DNA from: UBA1479 sp964012715
GTDB lineage: Bacteria; Pseudomonadota; Alphaproteobacteria; Rhodospirillales; Casp-alpha2
Reading direction: 5' to 3'
DNA length: 64,000 nt
Assembly: GCA_964012715.1 (NCBI GenBank)
Contig: CAXGUG010000005.1
Location: 10,115-74,114 of the forward strand
Below the pieces are notes generated by a model, which was not told the DNA's origin, made no database searches, and worked only from the letters and a program-made list of their open reading frames with translations. Made by a program: the position numbers and the translations under genes. This document shows positions 25,470 to 34,320 of this stretch, piece after piece (position 1 is the first letter of the stretch; every line of letters starts with the position of its first letter).

Positions 25470-26627
25470 ATGCCGCTCGACGCCCTGACCCTTTCAGAGG
25501 AACTGATCCGCTGCCCCTCCGTCACCCCGACGGAGGGCGGCGCGCTCGACCTATTGCAGCAACGCCTGGAAGGGCTGGGCTTCACCTGTACGCGGCTGGT
25601 CTTTACCCAGGACGGCACCCCCGACGTGGACAACCTGTATGCCCGACTGGGCACGGCGCAGCCCAATTTCTGCTTCGCCGGTCACACCGACGTGGTGCCG
25701 CCGGGCGATCCCGCCGATTGGGCGTCCGATCCGTTCAAGCCGGAAATCCGCGACGGGCGGCTGTACGGGCGCGGCGCCTCCGACATGAAGTGCGCGATCG
25801 CGGCGATGGTCGCCGGGACCGATGCCTTCCTGGCCGACAACGGCGCCCCCACCGGGTCGATCAGCTTTCTGATCACCGGCGACGAGGAAGGCCCCTCGGT
25901 CAACGGCACCAAGAAGGTTCTGGGCTGGATGGAAGAGCAGGGCGAAAAGATCGACGCCTGCCTGGTCGGCGAGCCGACCAACGTCACGGTCCTGGGCGAC
26001 ATGGTCAAGATCGGTCGGCGCGGCTCCCTGAACTGCACCGTGACCGTGCGCGGCACGCAGGGCCATGTGGCCTATCCGCATCTGGCCGACAATCCAGTGC
26101 CGAAGCTGTTGAAGATGCTGTCGGTTCTGAACGACGAGCCGTTGGACAACGGCAACGATCATTTCCCGGCGACCAATCTGGAAATCACCACCATCGACGT
26201 CGGCAACGCCACGACCAACCTGATCCCGGCCAAGGCCTCGGGCCGGTTCAACATCCGGTTCAACGACATGCATTCGGGCGCCAGCCTGACCAAGCTGATC
26301 GAAGACCGCTGCGCCGGTGTCTCCGAGCAATTGGGCGGCGTCGATTACGACCTGGACATCAGTGTGTCCGGTGAATCGTTCCTGACCCCGCCCGGGCAGT
26401 TGAGCGGCGTGGTCGCGGGCGCGATCAAGGCCGTGACCGGCAACGATCCGGAACTGAGCACCACCGGCGGCACGTCGGACGCGCGGTTCATCAAGGATCA
26501 TTGCGCCGTGGTCGAATTCGGCCTGATCAACGAGACCGCGCACAAGGTGAACGAGAACGCACTGGTCACGGAAATCCATGACCTGGCGCGCATTTATCAG
26601 GATATCTTGAAGCGCTACTTCGCTTAG
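25470..26627 (+). CDS. dapE: Succinyl-diaminopimelate desuccinylase
   Basis: This dizinc M20 hydrolase acts two steps after DapD. The 385-residue product has the first metal ligands in FAGHTDVVPPGD, the catalytic ITGDEEGPS, the bridging region RGASDMKCAIAAM, a dimerisation lid (GTQGHVAYPHLADNP) and the last His in LINETAHKVNE. The start ATG at 25470 (MPLDALTL) follows GGGAGCAG; an upstream in-frame extension lies inside dapD and is rejected. Confidence 0.96.
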   Translation: MPLDALTLSEELIRCPSVTPTEGGALDLLQQRLEGLGFTCTRLVFTQDGTPDVDNLYARLGTAQPNFCFAGHTDVVPPGDPADWASDPFKPEIRDGRLYGRGASDMKCAIAAMVAGTDAFLADNGAPTGSISFLITGDEEGPSVNGTKKVLGWMEEQGEKIDACLVGEPTNVTVLGDMVKIGRRGSLNCTVTVRGTQGHVAYPHLADNPVPKLLKMLSVLNDEPLDNGNDHFPATNLEITTIDVGNATTNLIPAKASGRFNIRFNDMHSGASLTKLIEDRCAGVSEQLGGVDYDLDISVSGESFLTPPGQLSGVVAGAIKAVTGNDPELSTTGGTSDARFIKDHCAVVEFGLINETAHKVNENALVTEIHDLARIYQDILKRYFA

Positions 26628-26647
26628 ATCCGGCTAGCCCAAGCCAA

Positions 26648-26989
26648 CTAACCTAAGCCAAGGAACGACGCGATCGCGCCCAGGCCGATCAGGGTCAGCA
26701 GCGTCGGCGAGGTCAACAAGCCGATCACCGACAGCACCAGCCCGGAAAAGCCCCAAAGCCCCTGTCCGGCGATCAAGGCCGCGACGGAAAAGGCCAAGCC
26801 CATGGGCACGAATACGATCCCCCAAAAGAAGATCGCCATGACCCCGCAGATCACGGCCAAATAGCCGATCACCGGCTTGTCGCGCAGCTCGTCGGCAATG
26901 CCCGGAACATCCGTCGGAGCCGACGGATCGGCGGCGCCGTCCGGACCTGTGTCATTCCCTTTAAGGGATAGGGGAATCTGTTTTTCCAT
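26648..26989 (-). CDS. Small membrane protein, function unknown
   Basis: From ATG at 26989 the product has 113 residues: a polar, Pro- and Asp-rich N-terminal 45 residues, then hydrophobic stretches VIGYLAVICGVMAIFFWGIV, MGLAFSVAALIAGQG and LLTLIGLGAIASFLGLG, suggesting three membrane helices. A start 12 codons upstream (27025) is also possible. It is convergent with dapE and may be co-transcribed with truA (72 bases upstream). I do not recognise a family. Confidence 0.6.
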   Translation of the reverse strand: MEKQIPLSLKGNDTGPDGAADPSAPTDVPGIADELRDKPVIGYLAVICGVMAIFFWGIVFVPMGLAFSVAALIAGQGLWGFSGLVLSVIGLLTSPTLLTLIGLGAIASFLGLG

Positions 26990-27060
26990 CTGCCTAATAT
27001 ACGCCGTTCCAAGGTTCCGCACCATGGCGGGCGCGGATTTTCCCGCCCCGGCCCTGCGGG

Positions 27061-27807
27061 CTATTCATCGGGATAGCCGACCCCGGTCAAATACAAACCG
27101 TCGGCCGGGGCGGTCGGTCCGCCGGCGGCGCGATCCTTGGCCTCCAGCGCGGCCTTCAGGTCCTTGGCCGTCCATCGGCCTTCGCCGACCCATTTCAGGC
27201 TGCCGACCATGTTGCGGACCTGATGGTGCAGGAACGACCGGGCCTTGGCGCGAAAGTGGATTTCCTCGCCCACCTGGGTCACGTCCAGGACGTCCAGCGT
27301 CTTGACCGGCGAATTGGCCTGGCACTGGGTCGCCCGGAAGCTGGTGAAATCGTGGTGCCCGACCAGAACCCGCGCGGCCTCGGCCATGGCCGGAACATCA
27401 AGCGCGCCCGGCACCCACCAAACCACGCCCCGGTCCAGGGCCGGGGGCGGGCGGCGGTTCAGCAAACGGTAAAGATAGCTGCGCGAGATGGCGGAAAACC
27501 GGGCATGGAACTCATCATCCACGGCGACGGCGTCAAGGATGCTGACCGCATGCTCGCGCAGGTGAAAATTCAGGGCGTCGCGCACCGTATCGGCGGGCCA
27601 ATCCTTGGTCAGTTCGATATGCGCGACCTGCCCCGTGGCATGGACGCCCGCGTCGGTCCGCCCGGCGGCGAACACCGTCACCTCTTCGCCGGTAAAGGCC
27701 GCGACCGCGGTCTCGATCGTTTCCTGAACGCCCAGACCGTTGGTCTGGCGTTGCCACCCGACGAAGCCGCGCCCGTCGTATTCCACCTTCAATCGAAAGC
27801 GCGCCAT
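27061..27807 (-). CDS. truA: tRNA pseudouridine(38-40) synthase TruA
   Basis: This enzyme modifies uridines in the anticodon arm of many tRNAs. The 248-residue product has the catalytic Asp in AAGRTDAGVHATGQV, the opening RLKVEYDGRGFVGWQRQ and the C-terminal SFLHHQVRNMVGSL. ATG at 27807 fits the family start; 19 extra upstream codons are not supported. In related bacteria truA often neighbours fmt and dapE; here dapE is adjacent while fmt lies about 10 kb away. Confidence 0.95.
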   Translation of the reverse strand: MARFRLKVEYDGRGFVGWQRQTNGLGVQETIETAVAAFTGEEVTVFAAGRTDAGVHATGQVAHIELTKDWPADTVRDALNFHLREHAVSILDAVAVDDEFHARFSAISRSYLYRLLNRRPPPALDRGVVWWVPGALDVPAMAEAARVLVGHHDFTSFRATQCQANSPVKTLDVLDVTQVGEEIHFRAKARSFLHHQVRNMVGSLKWVGEGRWTAKDLKAALEAKDRAAGGPTAPADGLYLTGVGYPDE

Positions 27808-27884
27808 GGTCTGCGCCCCGCCCCGTTTCCTCGGTCGGCAAGGGCTATTGGCCCTTACGGACAATTTGATGCTATAAAAGTCGT

Positions 27885-27902
27885 TTAAAATAGGTATTTT
27901 AA
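27885..27902. promoter_or_regulatory. AT-rich perfect inverted repeat upstream of the paralogous pair
   Basis: TTAAAATA-GG-TATTTTAA, eight-base arms, in an otherwise GC-rich genome. It lies 69 bases before the start at 27972 and 78 bases upstream of truA, and follows a TATAAA-like element (27873-27878). It could be a regulator-binding site in the divergent promoter region. The regulator is unknown. Confidence 0.5.
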
Positions 27903-27971
27903 CGGTCCAAGGAAGTCAAAGGCACAAGTGTTAGTGCATAAAGACCTGCATACGGACCTGGGCAGACATCC

Positions 27972-29069
27972 ATGAGCGACGCGGCCAAAGAAGACGACTT
28001 TCCCGAACCCGGCGTGCCGACGGGCGAACCGTCGACGCAGCGCGACGAAGATCGCGACGCGTTGCACATCCTGCCGCTGTCGATTTTGCCGTTTCAAACC
28101 CCGTCCCTGCACCGCGCGCGGCTGATCAAGAACGCACGCCTGAACAGCGTGGTCGAATTGTTCAAGGGCCAGGGCATCGGCTCGGGCCAGCTGGATGTCG
28201 AGGAACTGGCCAAGGACTACGGCTGGGCCGGCAAGGGCCGTAAGCGCCATCCCGACTTGGTGATGCTGCGCAAGCTCGCCCCGCTGCCCAGCTATGACGT
28301 CTATTCCCTACGCATCCTGTTCCGTCAGGAAGGGATCGAGGTCAATTCGATCGAAGATCTGAAGTTGTCCGACCACAAGGTCAAGGAACTGACGCAGTAC
28401 ATGACGCAGTTCACCCGCCCGCTGATTCAGGAAATCTACGGCAAGGACGATCTGAACATTCAGACCTTCGACGACATGGTCAAATTGTTCGAAAGCCCGG
28501 ATGTGGAAATGGTCCGTAAGAAACTGGACCAAATGGCACAGAAGTTGCGTATCAAAATGCGCGATGTGCCCAAATTTCTAGAGGATTACGGCGACGTGTT
28601 CTTGTCCCTTTCCTATTTCCGGCAGTGCCTGGATGCGCTGGAGCCGATCATCGACGAATTCATGTCGTCGATGGACGAGATCCGCGACAATTTCCAGCTC
28701 AAAACCAACATGAACATGATGAACACCTGCGACCAGATCGAGGGTGCCATCAACGAGCTGATGGCCGCCATCTCGGGCCGCTTCGAAACGTTCGACCGCT
28801 ATACCAACGGCATGTGGGACGACCTGACCGCCGACCGGTTCAAGACGGTGAAGAAATTCGTCGAGGAATATCACACCACCATCGGCGGCTGCCTTTGCGC
28901 ATTGACCGTCAAAATGAACGCCTTTGCCGTGCGCTTCCCGTCGCCGACCGTCGGCGGGCCGATCAAGCGCGGCGAGTTCATCATGTCTGAAATGAAACAG
29001 GGCATCGAAAAAGTCCGCGAGATTCAGGCCAACGCGCCGAAGATCGAAACCGTCGAATGGGCAAAATAG
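27972..29069 (+). CDS. Conserved helical protein of unknown function, paralogue A
   Basis: The 365-residue cytosolic product has no signal or membrane segment. A variable acidic start (about 1-35) precedes conserved blocks: RARLIKNAR (about 48-56), LPSYDVYSLRI (about 103-113), KFLEDYGDVFLSLSYFRQ (about 200-217), then INELMAAISGRFETFDRYT (about 258-276) and EYHTTIGGCLCALTVKM, ending in EFIMSEMKQGI. It is predicted mostly alpha-helical. The gene downstream encodes a clear paralogue. I recognise no catalytic motif or named domain. It is preceded by an AT-rich promoter region with a palindrome and starts a two-gene unit (21-base gap). Confidence 0.8.
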   Translation: MSDAAKEDDFPEPGVPTGEPSTQRDEDRDALHILPLSILPFQTPSLHRARLIKNARLNSVVELFKGQGIGSGQLDVEELAKDYGWAGKGRKRHPDLVMLRKLAPLPSYDVYSLRILFRQEGIEVNSIEDLKLSDHKVKELTQYMTQFTRPLIQEIYGKDDLNIQTFDDMVKLFESPDVEMVRKKLDQMAQKLRIKMRDVPKFLEDYGDVFLSLSYFRQCLDALEPIIDEFMSSMDEIRDNFQLKTNMNMMNTCDQIEGAINELMAAISGRFETFDRYTNGMWDDLTADRFKTVKKFVEEYHTTIGGCLCALTVKMNAFAVRFPSPTVGGPIKRGEFIMSEMKQGIEKVREIQANAPKIETVEWAK

Positions 29070-29090
29070 GCGCGGAATGAGGATCGGATT

Positions 29091-30158
29091 GTGAGTCAGA
29101 AAGACGGTTTTACCTTTGCCGACCTGAATATGGACAAGGATATCGACGACGAGGATCGCGATTCCCTGCACACCCTGCCGTTGGTGATGATGCCGATCAA
29201 GACGGCCCCGCTGCGCCGCGCGCGCCTGATCAAGAACGCGCGCTTCGAGAGCATGGTCGAAATCTTCACCGACAAGGATACCGGCTCTGGCCAGATCGAT
29301 ATCGACGGCCTACCCGCCGAATTCGGCTGGAACGAAGGTTTCCGTCATCCGGACATGGTCCTGATGCGCAAGCTGGGGGACCTGCCCAGCTACGACGTTT
29401 ATTCCCTGCGCATTTCGTTGCGCGACCTGGGTATCGAGGTCAACAACGTCCAATATCTGAAGCTGTCGGATTCCAAGACCGCGGAACTGAACGAATACAT
29501 GCGCGAGTTCACGGGCCCGCTGATTCAGCAGATTTACGGCGGCGACGACGTCGACGTGAAAAGCTTCCAGGACGTGGTCAAGTTGTTCCGCTCGCCCGAC
29601 CGTAAGAAAGCGCTCGAGAAGCTCAAGCTGATGGCGCAGAAGCTGAACATCAAGATCGAAGACCTGCCGAAGTTCCTTGAGGACTATGCCGACATCTTCA
29701 TGTCGCTCAGCTACTACAAACAGATCCTCGACGACATCGAGCCGACGATCACCGAGTTCCTGGACACCATGGACCTGCTGCGCCAGAACTTCGCGATGAA
29801 GAACAACCCGTCGCTGATGTCGACCATGGACATGATGACGACCACCATCAACGAGTTGATGGCGGCCATCACCGGGCGGTTCGAAAACTTCGACCGCGGC
29901 ACCAAGCACATGTGGGACAACATCTCGGCCGAGCGCTTCCGCCGGGTCGAGGCCGTGATCCGCGGATACCACACCACCATCGGCGGCGTGCTTTGCGCCC
30001 TGTCGGTCAAGATGGACGCTTGGTCCAACCTGTTCCCCAACATGGAAGTCGGCGGCCCCGGACGGCGCGCCGAGTTCATCATGACGGAAATGAAGCAGGG
30101 CATGGACCGCATCCAGATGATCGAAGATTCCGCGCCCATGCTGGCGGCGCTGGAATAG
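29091..30158 (+). CDS. Conserved helical protein of unknown function, paralogue B
   Basis: The 355-residue product begins at GTG 29091 behind GAATGAGGATCGG. It aligns with the preceding protein over nearly its whole length: RARLIKNARFESMVEIF, LPSYDVYSLRISLRDLGIE, KFLEDYADIFMSLSYYKQ, INELMAAITGRFENFDRGT, YHTTIGGVLCALSVKMDAW and EFIMTEMKQGM are shared. The tail differs. The cysteine of LCAL is kept in both copies, but the extra GGCLC cysteine of copy A is absent here. This looks like a tandem duplication retained as a pair, possibly as a heteromer. It is convergent with glk. Confidence 0.8.
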   Translation: MSQKDGFTFADLNMDKDIDDEDRDSLHTLPLVMMPIKTAPLRRARLIKNARFESMVEIFTDKDTGSGQIDIDGLPAEFGWNEGFRHPDMVLMRKLGDLPSYDVYSLRISLRDLGIEVNNVQYLKLSDSKTAELNEYMREFTGPLIQQIYGGDDVDVKSFQDVVKLFRSPDRKKALEKLKLMAQKLNIKIEDLPKFLEDYADIFMSLSYYKQILDDIEPTITEFLDTMDLLRQNFAMKNNPSLMSTMDMMTTTINELMAAITGRFENFDRGTKHMWDNISAERFRRVEAVIRGYHTTIGGVLCALSVKMDAWSNLFPNMEVGGPGRRAEFIMTEMKQGMDRIQMIEDSAPMLAALE

Positions 30159-30178
30159 GCTTCCTTCTCCGTTCCTTT

Positions 30179-31135
30179 TTATTCCCCCTGGCCGCGCGCC
30201 CGAAGCAGCCGCGTCAGCCCGACGAATGCCGGGTTGGGATGAACGATCAAATGCACCGGCACCGCCGCCAAATAATCGTGGAAGCGTCCCTTGTCGATGA
30301 ACCGGGCATGGAACGACGACATCGCCAAAACCTGTTGCAGCCCCGGCAAGATCCCGCCGGCTAAAAACAATCCGCCACGCGCGCCCAAGGCCAGGGCCAT
30401 GTCTGACGCGGCAGAGCCCAAGAACCCGAAGAAGTGATCCAGCGCGCGCCGCGCCAAGGGGTCGTCTTCCGTCAGGGCGGCGGCCGTAATCTCGGGCGCG
30501 GTCCGGTCCAGGTCGTCGGTGCGCCCCGCCTCCGCCGCCAGGACGCCGTGAATGTTTTCCAACCCCTGGCCCGATACCAGGCGTTCATACGACACATGCC
30601 CGAACCGCAGGGCCAAGGCGTCGATGATCCGTGCCTCGGCGTCGTTTCGGGGGGCGGCGGTCATATGCCCGCCTTCGGTTGCGATCACCCCGTTAACGCC
30701 CAGGTGCGGCAACAACCCCGCGACGCCCAGCCCCGTCCCCGGCCCCATGACCGCCAATGGCGCGGGTGTCCCATCGGTCGGCCCGCCCAGATGATACAAG
30801 TCGTCGGCGCGCAGGTTCGGCAGGGCCAGCGCCAGGGCGGCGAAATCGTTGACGACCGAGACCTGTTCGATGCCCAGGCCATCGGCATCGATCGCCCATG
30901 GATGATTGGTCAGGACGGCTCGCCCGTCCGTGACCGGACCGGCGACGCAGATCGCCGCGCGTCGGGGATCGCGCGCGCCTGTCTCGGCCAGATAGGTGGC
31001 GAGGGCGGAACCAAGGTCCGGATGATCCCGACATAAGTAAGTTTTCGGCACGAGGAAATGACCCGCGACATCGGCCAGGGCGAACCGTGCGTGGGTTCCA
31101 CCGATATCCGCAACCAGGCCTGCCAGGATCGCCAT
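30179..31135 (-). CDS. glk: Glucokinase
   Basis: This enzyme phosphorylates glucose with ATP. The 318-residue product has the phosphate-1 motif ADIGGTHARFALA, the sugar-binding VVNDFAALALALP, the adenosine loop VMGPGTGLGVAGL and the catalytic-site TEGGHMTAAP (family EGGH), as in the proteobacterial Glk type rather than the ROK type. It is the last gene of a leftward operon, starting 6 bases after otsA, so free glucose from the neighbouring glycosidase could be returned to glucose-6-phosphate. Confidence 0.92.
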   Translation of the reverse strand: MAILAGLVADIGGTHARFALADVAGHFLVPKTYLCRDHPDLGSALATYLAETGARDPRRAAICVAGPVTDGRAVLTNHPWAIDADGLGIEQVSVVNDFAALALALPNLRADDLYHLGGPTDGTPAPLAVMGPGTGLGVAGLLPHLGVNGVIATEGGHMTAAPRNDAEARIIDALALRFGHVSYERLVSGQGLENIHGVLAAEAGRTDDLDRTAPEITAAALTEDDPLARRALDHFFGFLGSAASDMALALGARGGLFLAGGILPGLQQVLAMSSFHARFIDKGRFHDYLAAVPVHLIVHPNPAFVGLTRLLRARGQGE

Positions 31136-31141
31136 CGCGCC

Positions 31142-32536
31142 TTATCTCCGCACACTGGTCTGGGCCAACGTTTTCAGGAACGTCGTGCGCCAGCGGTTCA
31201 AATCGTTTCTGCGGATGACCTTCATCATCGATTGCCAACGCCGCCGGCGTTCCTCCAGCGGCATTTCAATCCCCTGGGCGATCGCGTCGGCGACCGCATT
31301 GGTGTCGTAGGGATTGACGATCAAGGCGTCGCTCAACTCCCGCGCGGCGCCCGCGAACCGGGACAGCACCAACACCCCCGGGTCCGACGGGTTCTGCGAT
31401 GCAACGTATTCCTTGGCCACCAGGTTCATTCCGTCGCGCAAGGGCGTGACCAGCCCGACCCCACAGGCGCGGTAGAACAACGCCAACCGATCGCGGTCGT
31501 AACTTTTGTTGATGTAGTTGATCGGCACCCAATCGATGTCGGCGAACCGGCCGTTGATATGTCCGGCCTCGGCCTCCAGCTCTTTGCGGATCTGTTTATA
31601 TTCCACGACCTCGGACCGCGACGGCGGCGTGATCTGGAAATACGTGACCTTTCGCCGATAGGCGGGATAGCGTTCCAACAATCGCTCGAAGGCGGCGAAG
31701 CGCTGGGATATTCCCTTGGAGTAATCCAGGCGGTCGACACCGATCAGCCAGCTCGTATCGCCGACCTTTTCCTTCAGCCGCCGGGCCCAGGACATTTGCT
31801 TCGGATTGGCGACGGGGCCTTCGAAGGCTTCGGGCGTGATGCCGACGGGAAAGACGCCGATCCGGAATTTCCGACCGAACACGGAAACCTGACCCGACTT
31901 CGTAATCTTGCCGCCTGCTTCGTGCACGACATAATCGCTGAACGCACGCATGTCGTTTTCCGTTTGGAACCCGATCAGGTCATAGGCCGCCAGCGAGGTC
32001 ACCAACGAGCGATGCGCCGGCAGGGCCGTCAGCACCTCCATCGCCGGAAAGGGCGTGTGCAGAAAGATACCCATGGTCTGTTCGTGACCATGACGGCGCA
32101 GGCATTCGCCCAGCGGGATCAGGTGGTAATCGTGAACCCAGATAACGTCGCCGTCGCGCAGATAATGCGTCAGCCGATCCGCGAACAGGGCATTGACCTC
32201 GAGGTAGCGGGCATAGTTTTCGCGGCTGAAGGTCGTCAGGTCGAGACGGTAGTGGAACAACGGCCACAAGGTGCGGTTGGCGAAGCCGTTGTAATACTGG
32301 GCATAGGCCTTTCGCGTCAGGTCCTGGGTGATATAGGTGACATTATCGACCTCGGTCACTTCGCACGGCGTCATATGGTCGTTGCCGACCCGCCCGCTCC
32401 ACCCGAACCAGATGCCGCCTTCCTCTTCCAAAGCTTCCTGAAGCGCCACGGCCAGACCGCCCGCCAGGACCTTGCCGCCTTTGACGTCGGGCACCCGGTT
32501 GGAAACGACGACCAGCCGTGAGGATGATTTGGTCAT
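31142..32536 (-). CDS. otsA: Trehalose-6-phosphate synthase
   Basis: This GT20 enzyme joins UDP- (or ADP-) glucose and glucose-6-phosphate. The 464-residue product has VVSNRVPD, the donor/acceptor segment VWVHDYHLIPLG, HTPFPAMEVL, GVDRLDYSKGI, and the C-terminal nucleotide-binding TPLRDGMNLVAKEYVA. ATG at 32536 (MTKSSSRL) is used; 30 more upstream codons overlap the GH15 gene. It is two bases after the GH15 stop, hence in the otsB-GH15-otsA-glk operon. Confidence 0.95.
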   Translation of the reverse strand: MTKSSSRLVVVSNRVPDVKGGKVLAGGLAVALQEALEEEGGIWFGWSGRVGNDHMTPCEVTEVDNVTYITQDLTRKAYAQYYNGFANRTLWPLFHYRLDLTTFSRENYARYLEVNALFADRLTHYLRDGDVIWVHDYHLIPLGECLRRHGHEQTMGIFLHTPFPAMEVLTALPAHRSLVTSLAAYDLIGFQTENDMRAFSDYVVHEAGGKITKSGQVSVFGRKFRIGVFPVGITPEAFEGPVANPKQMSWARRLKEKVGDTSWLIGVDRLDYSKGISQRFAAFERLLERYPAYRRKVTYFQITPPSRSEVVEYKQIRKELEAEAGHINGRFADIDWVPINYINKSYDRDRLALFYRACGVGLVTPLRDGMNLVAKEYVASQNPSDPGVLVLSRFAGAARELSDALIVNPYDTNAVADAIAQGIEMPLEERRRRWQSMMKVIRRNDLNRWRTTFLKTLAQTSVRR

Positions 32537-32538
32537 GG

Positions 32539-34320
32539 TCAGAATGCGTCCTTCCAAGACTTGCTCAACACTGTCGCCGAATTGATCAGGCCGACCAGGG
32601 AATAGGTCTGTGGGAAATTGCCCCAAAGCTCGCCCGTTTCGACGTTGATATGTTCCGACAACAAACCGACCGGGTTCAGGTTGGCCAGCATGTTTTCGAA
32701 GATGGCGCGGGCCTCGTCCCGTCGGCCCAGCTTGACCAAGGCATCAATGTACCAGAACGTGCAGATGATGAAGGCGTTTTCGGGCGTGCCGAAATCGTCG
32801 GCTTTGACGTAGCGGAAAACGTAGTCGCCGAATTTCAATTCTTCTTCGACCGCCGCCACGGTTCCGGCGAAGCGCGGGTCGTCGGCCGAGACGAACCCCA
32901 ATTCCAGCATCATCAGCAGACTGCCGTCCACGGAATCGCCGCCCCAGGCATCGACGAAGGAATTGCGCCGGGCGTTGAAAGCTTCGGCCAGGATGCGGTC
33001 GCGCATGTCGTCGGCGGCCCGGCGCCAATAGGCAGCGCGGTCTTCCAACCCCAGATGTTCGGCGATTCGCGCCAGCCGGTCCGCCCCGGCCCAGCACAAC
33101 ACGCTGGAATAGGTATGGACGTGCGAGAAATTGCGCAGTTCCCACAAGCCCGCGTCGGGCTTGTCGTAAAGAGCCAGACAGTGTTCGCCCAAAGGCTCCA
33201 GGATAGTGAACAAGACCTCGTCGCCCTGACGGGTCAGGCGTTTGTCGAAAAACACTTGCGTGACCGACAGGATCACGCTGCCGTAAACGTCGTTCTGAAT
33301 ATGCTCATGCGCTTGGTTGCCGCAACGCACCGGTCCCATGCCGCGATAGCCCGGCAGGGTCGTGATCTCGCGTTCCGCCAGATCGTCGTCGTAGGACAAA
33401 CCATAGACCGGCTTCAGGTGCCCGTCGGCCTGCGCGATGATGTTGGTGATGTAGCCCAGGTAGCCTTCCATGGTCCGCGTCACACCCAGACGGTTCAGCG
33501 CCGCGACGACGAAATAGCCGTCCCGCAGCCAGCAGTATCGATAATCCCAGTTGCGGGTCGAGCCGTCGGATTCAGGGATCGAGGTCGTCATCGCCGCGAC
33601 GATCGCGCCCGTTTCCTCGAAGTTGCACATCTTCAACGTGATCGCGGCGCGGATCACCGTTTCCTGCCATTCGAACGGCAGGGACAATGAGCGGCACCAA
33701 TCGCGCCAGTAATCGACCGTTTGGTCGTAGAATTCGCGCGACATCGTGGTCGCCCCCACCGGAACGGTTTCGTCCGGCCCGAACAAAAGGCTGGCCGGCC
33801 GGTCCAACAGGAACGGCGTTTCCTTCAACACGTACGACACCGGCAGATCCGTGGTGCAGCGCATGACCACGTCCGAGCCCAGATAGCGGATGTGGTTTGA
33901 GCCGCGCGTCGTCTCCACGCCGCTGCGCCCCCAATCCCTGGCCGGGCGCAGACGCACCCGAATGCGCGGACGACCACACAGCGGGCGCAGATGGCGCACG
34001 AACATGGTCGGACGGAACGTCCGGCCCAGCTGTTTGAAGCGCGGCACGTAGTCGGTAATTTCGACCGCATTGCCGTCGGCGTCCCAAAGGGTGGTGACGA
34101 CGATGGCCGTGTTCTCCAAATAGCTTTGTTCGCTGCGGACATGACCGTCCAACACGATATCGAAAAACCCGCTGTCTGCTTCTTCGCCATTGCGCAACAG
34201 ATCACAGAACACCGGATCGCCCGCGAAATCGGGAACGCATCCCCAGACATAGCGTCCATCGCCGTCCAACAATGCCGCCACCGCGCAGTTGCCGATCATC
34301 GCAAGGTTCAGGTCGTTCAT
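32539..34320 (-). CDS. Glycoside hydrolase family 15 protein (glucoamylase or trehalase type)
   Basis: The 593-residue product has an N-terminal beta domain (NCAVAALLDGDGRYVWGC) and a C-terminal alpha/alpha toroid with GH15 signatures WDYRYCWLRDGYF, CWAGADRLARIAEHLG, and the late catalytic-base region GLLSEHINVETGELWGNFPQ. There is no signal peptide, so it acts in the cytosol. GH15 members hydrolyse alpha-glucosidic bonds; some bacterial ones are trehalases. Its place inside a trehalose operon, overlapping otsB by 4 bases (ATGA) and two bases before otsA, supports trehalose or a related alpha-glucoside as substrate. Usual family members have Glu-Glu where this one reads Glu-His in SEHI. Confidence 0.88.
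   Translation of the reverse strand: MNDLNLAMIGNCAVAALLDGDGRYVWGCVPDFAGDPVFCDLLRNGEEADSGFFDIVLDGHVRSEQSYLENTAIVVTTLWDADGNAVEITDYVPRFKQLGRTFRPTMFVRHLRPLCGRPRIRVRLRPARDWGRSGVETTRGSNHIRYLGSDVVMRCTTDLPVSYVLKETPFLLDRPASLLFGPDETVPVGATTMSREFYDQTVDYWRDWCRSLSLPFEWQETVIRAAITLKMCNFEETGAIVAAMTTSIPESDGSTRNWDYRYCWLRDGYFVVAALNRLGVTRTMEGYLGYITNIIAQADGHLKPVYGLSYDDDLAEREITTLPGYRGMGPVRCGNQAHEHIQNDVYGSVILSVTQVFFDKRLTRQGDEVLFTILEPLGEHCLALYDKPDAGLWELRNFSHVHTYSSVLCWAGADRLARIAEHLGLEDRAAYWRRAADDMRDRILAEAFNARRNSFVDAWGGDSVDGSLLMMLELGFVSADDPRFAGTVAAVEEELKFGDYVFRYVKADDFGTPENAFIICTFWYIDALVKLGRRDEARAIFENMLANLNPVGLLSEHINVETGELWGNFPQTYSLVGLINSATVLSKSWKDAF

Noticed and set aside
31058..32521. A 487-codon plus-strand frame
   Set aside because: It is antisense to otsA, which has all GT20 motifs; the product has no domain.
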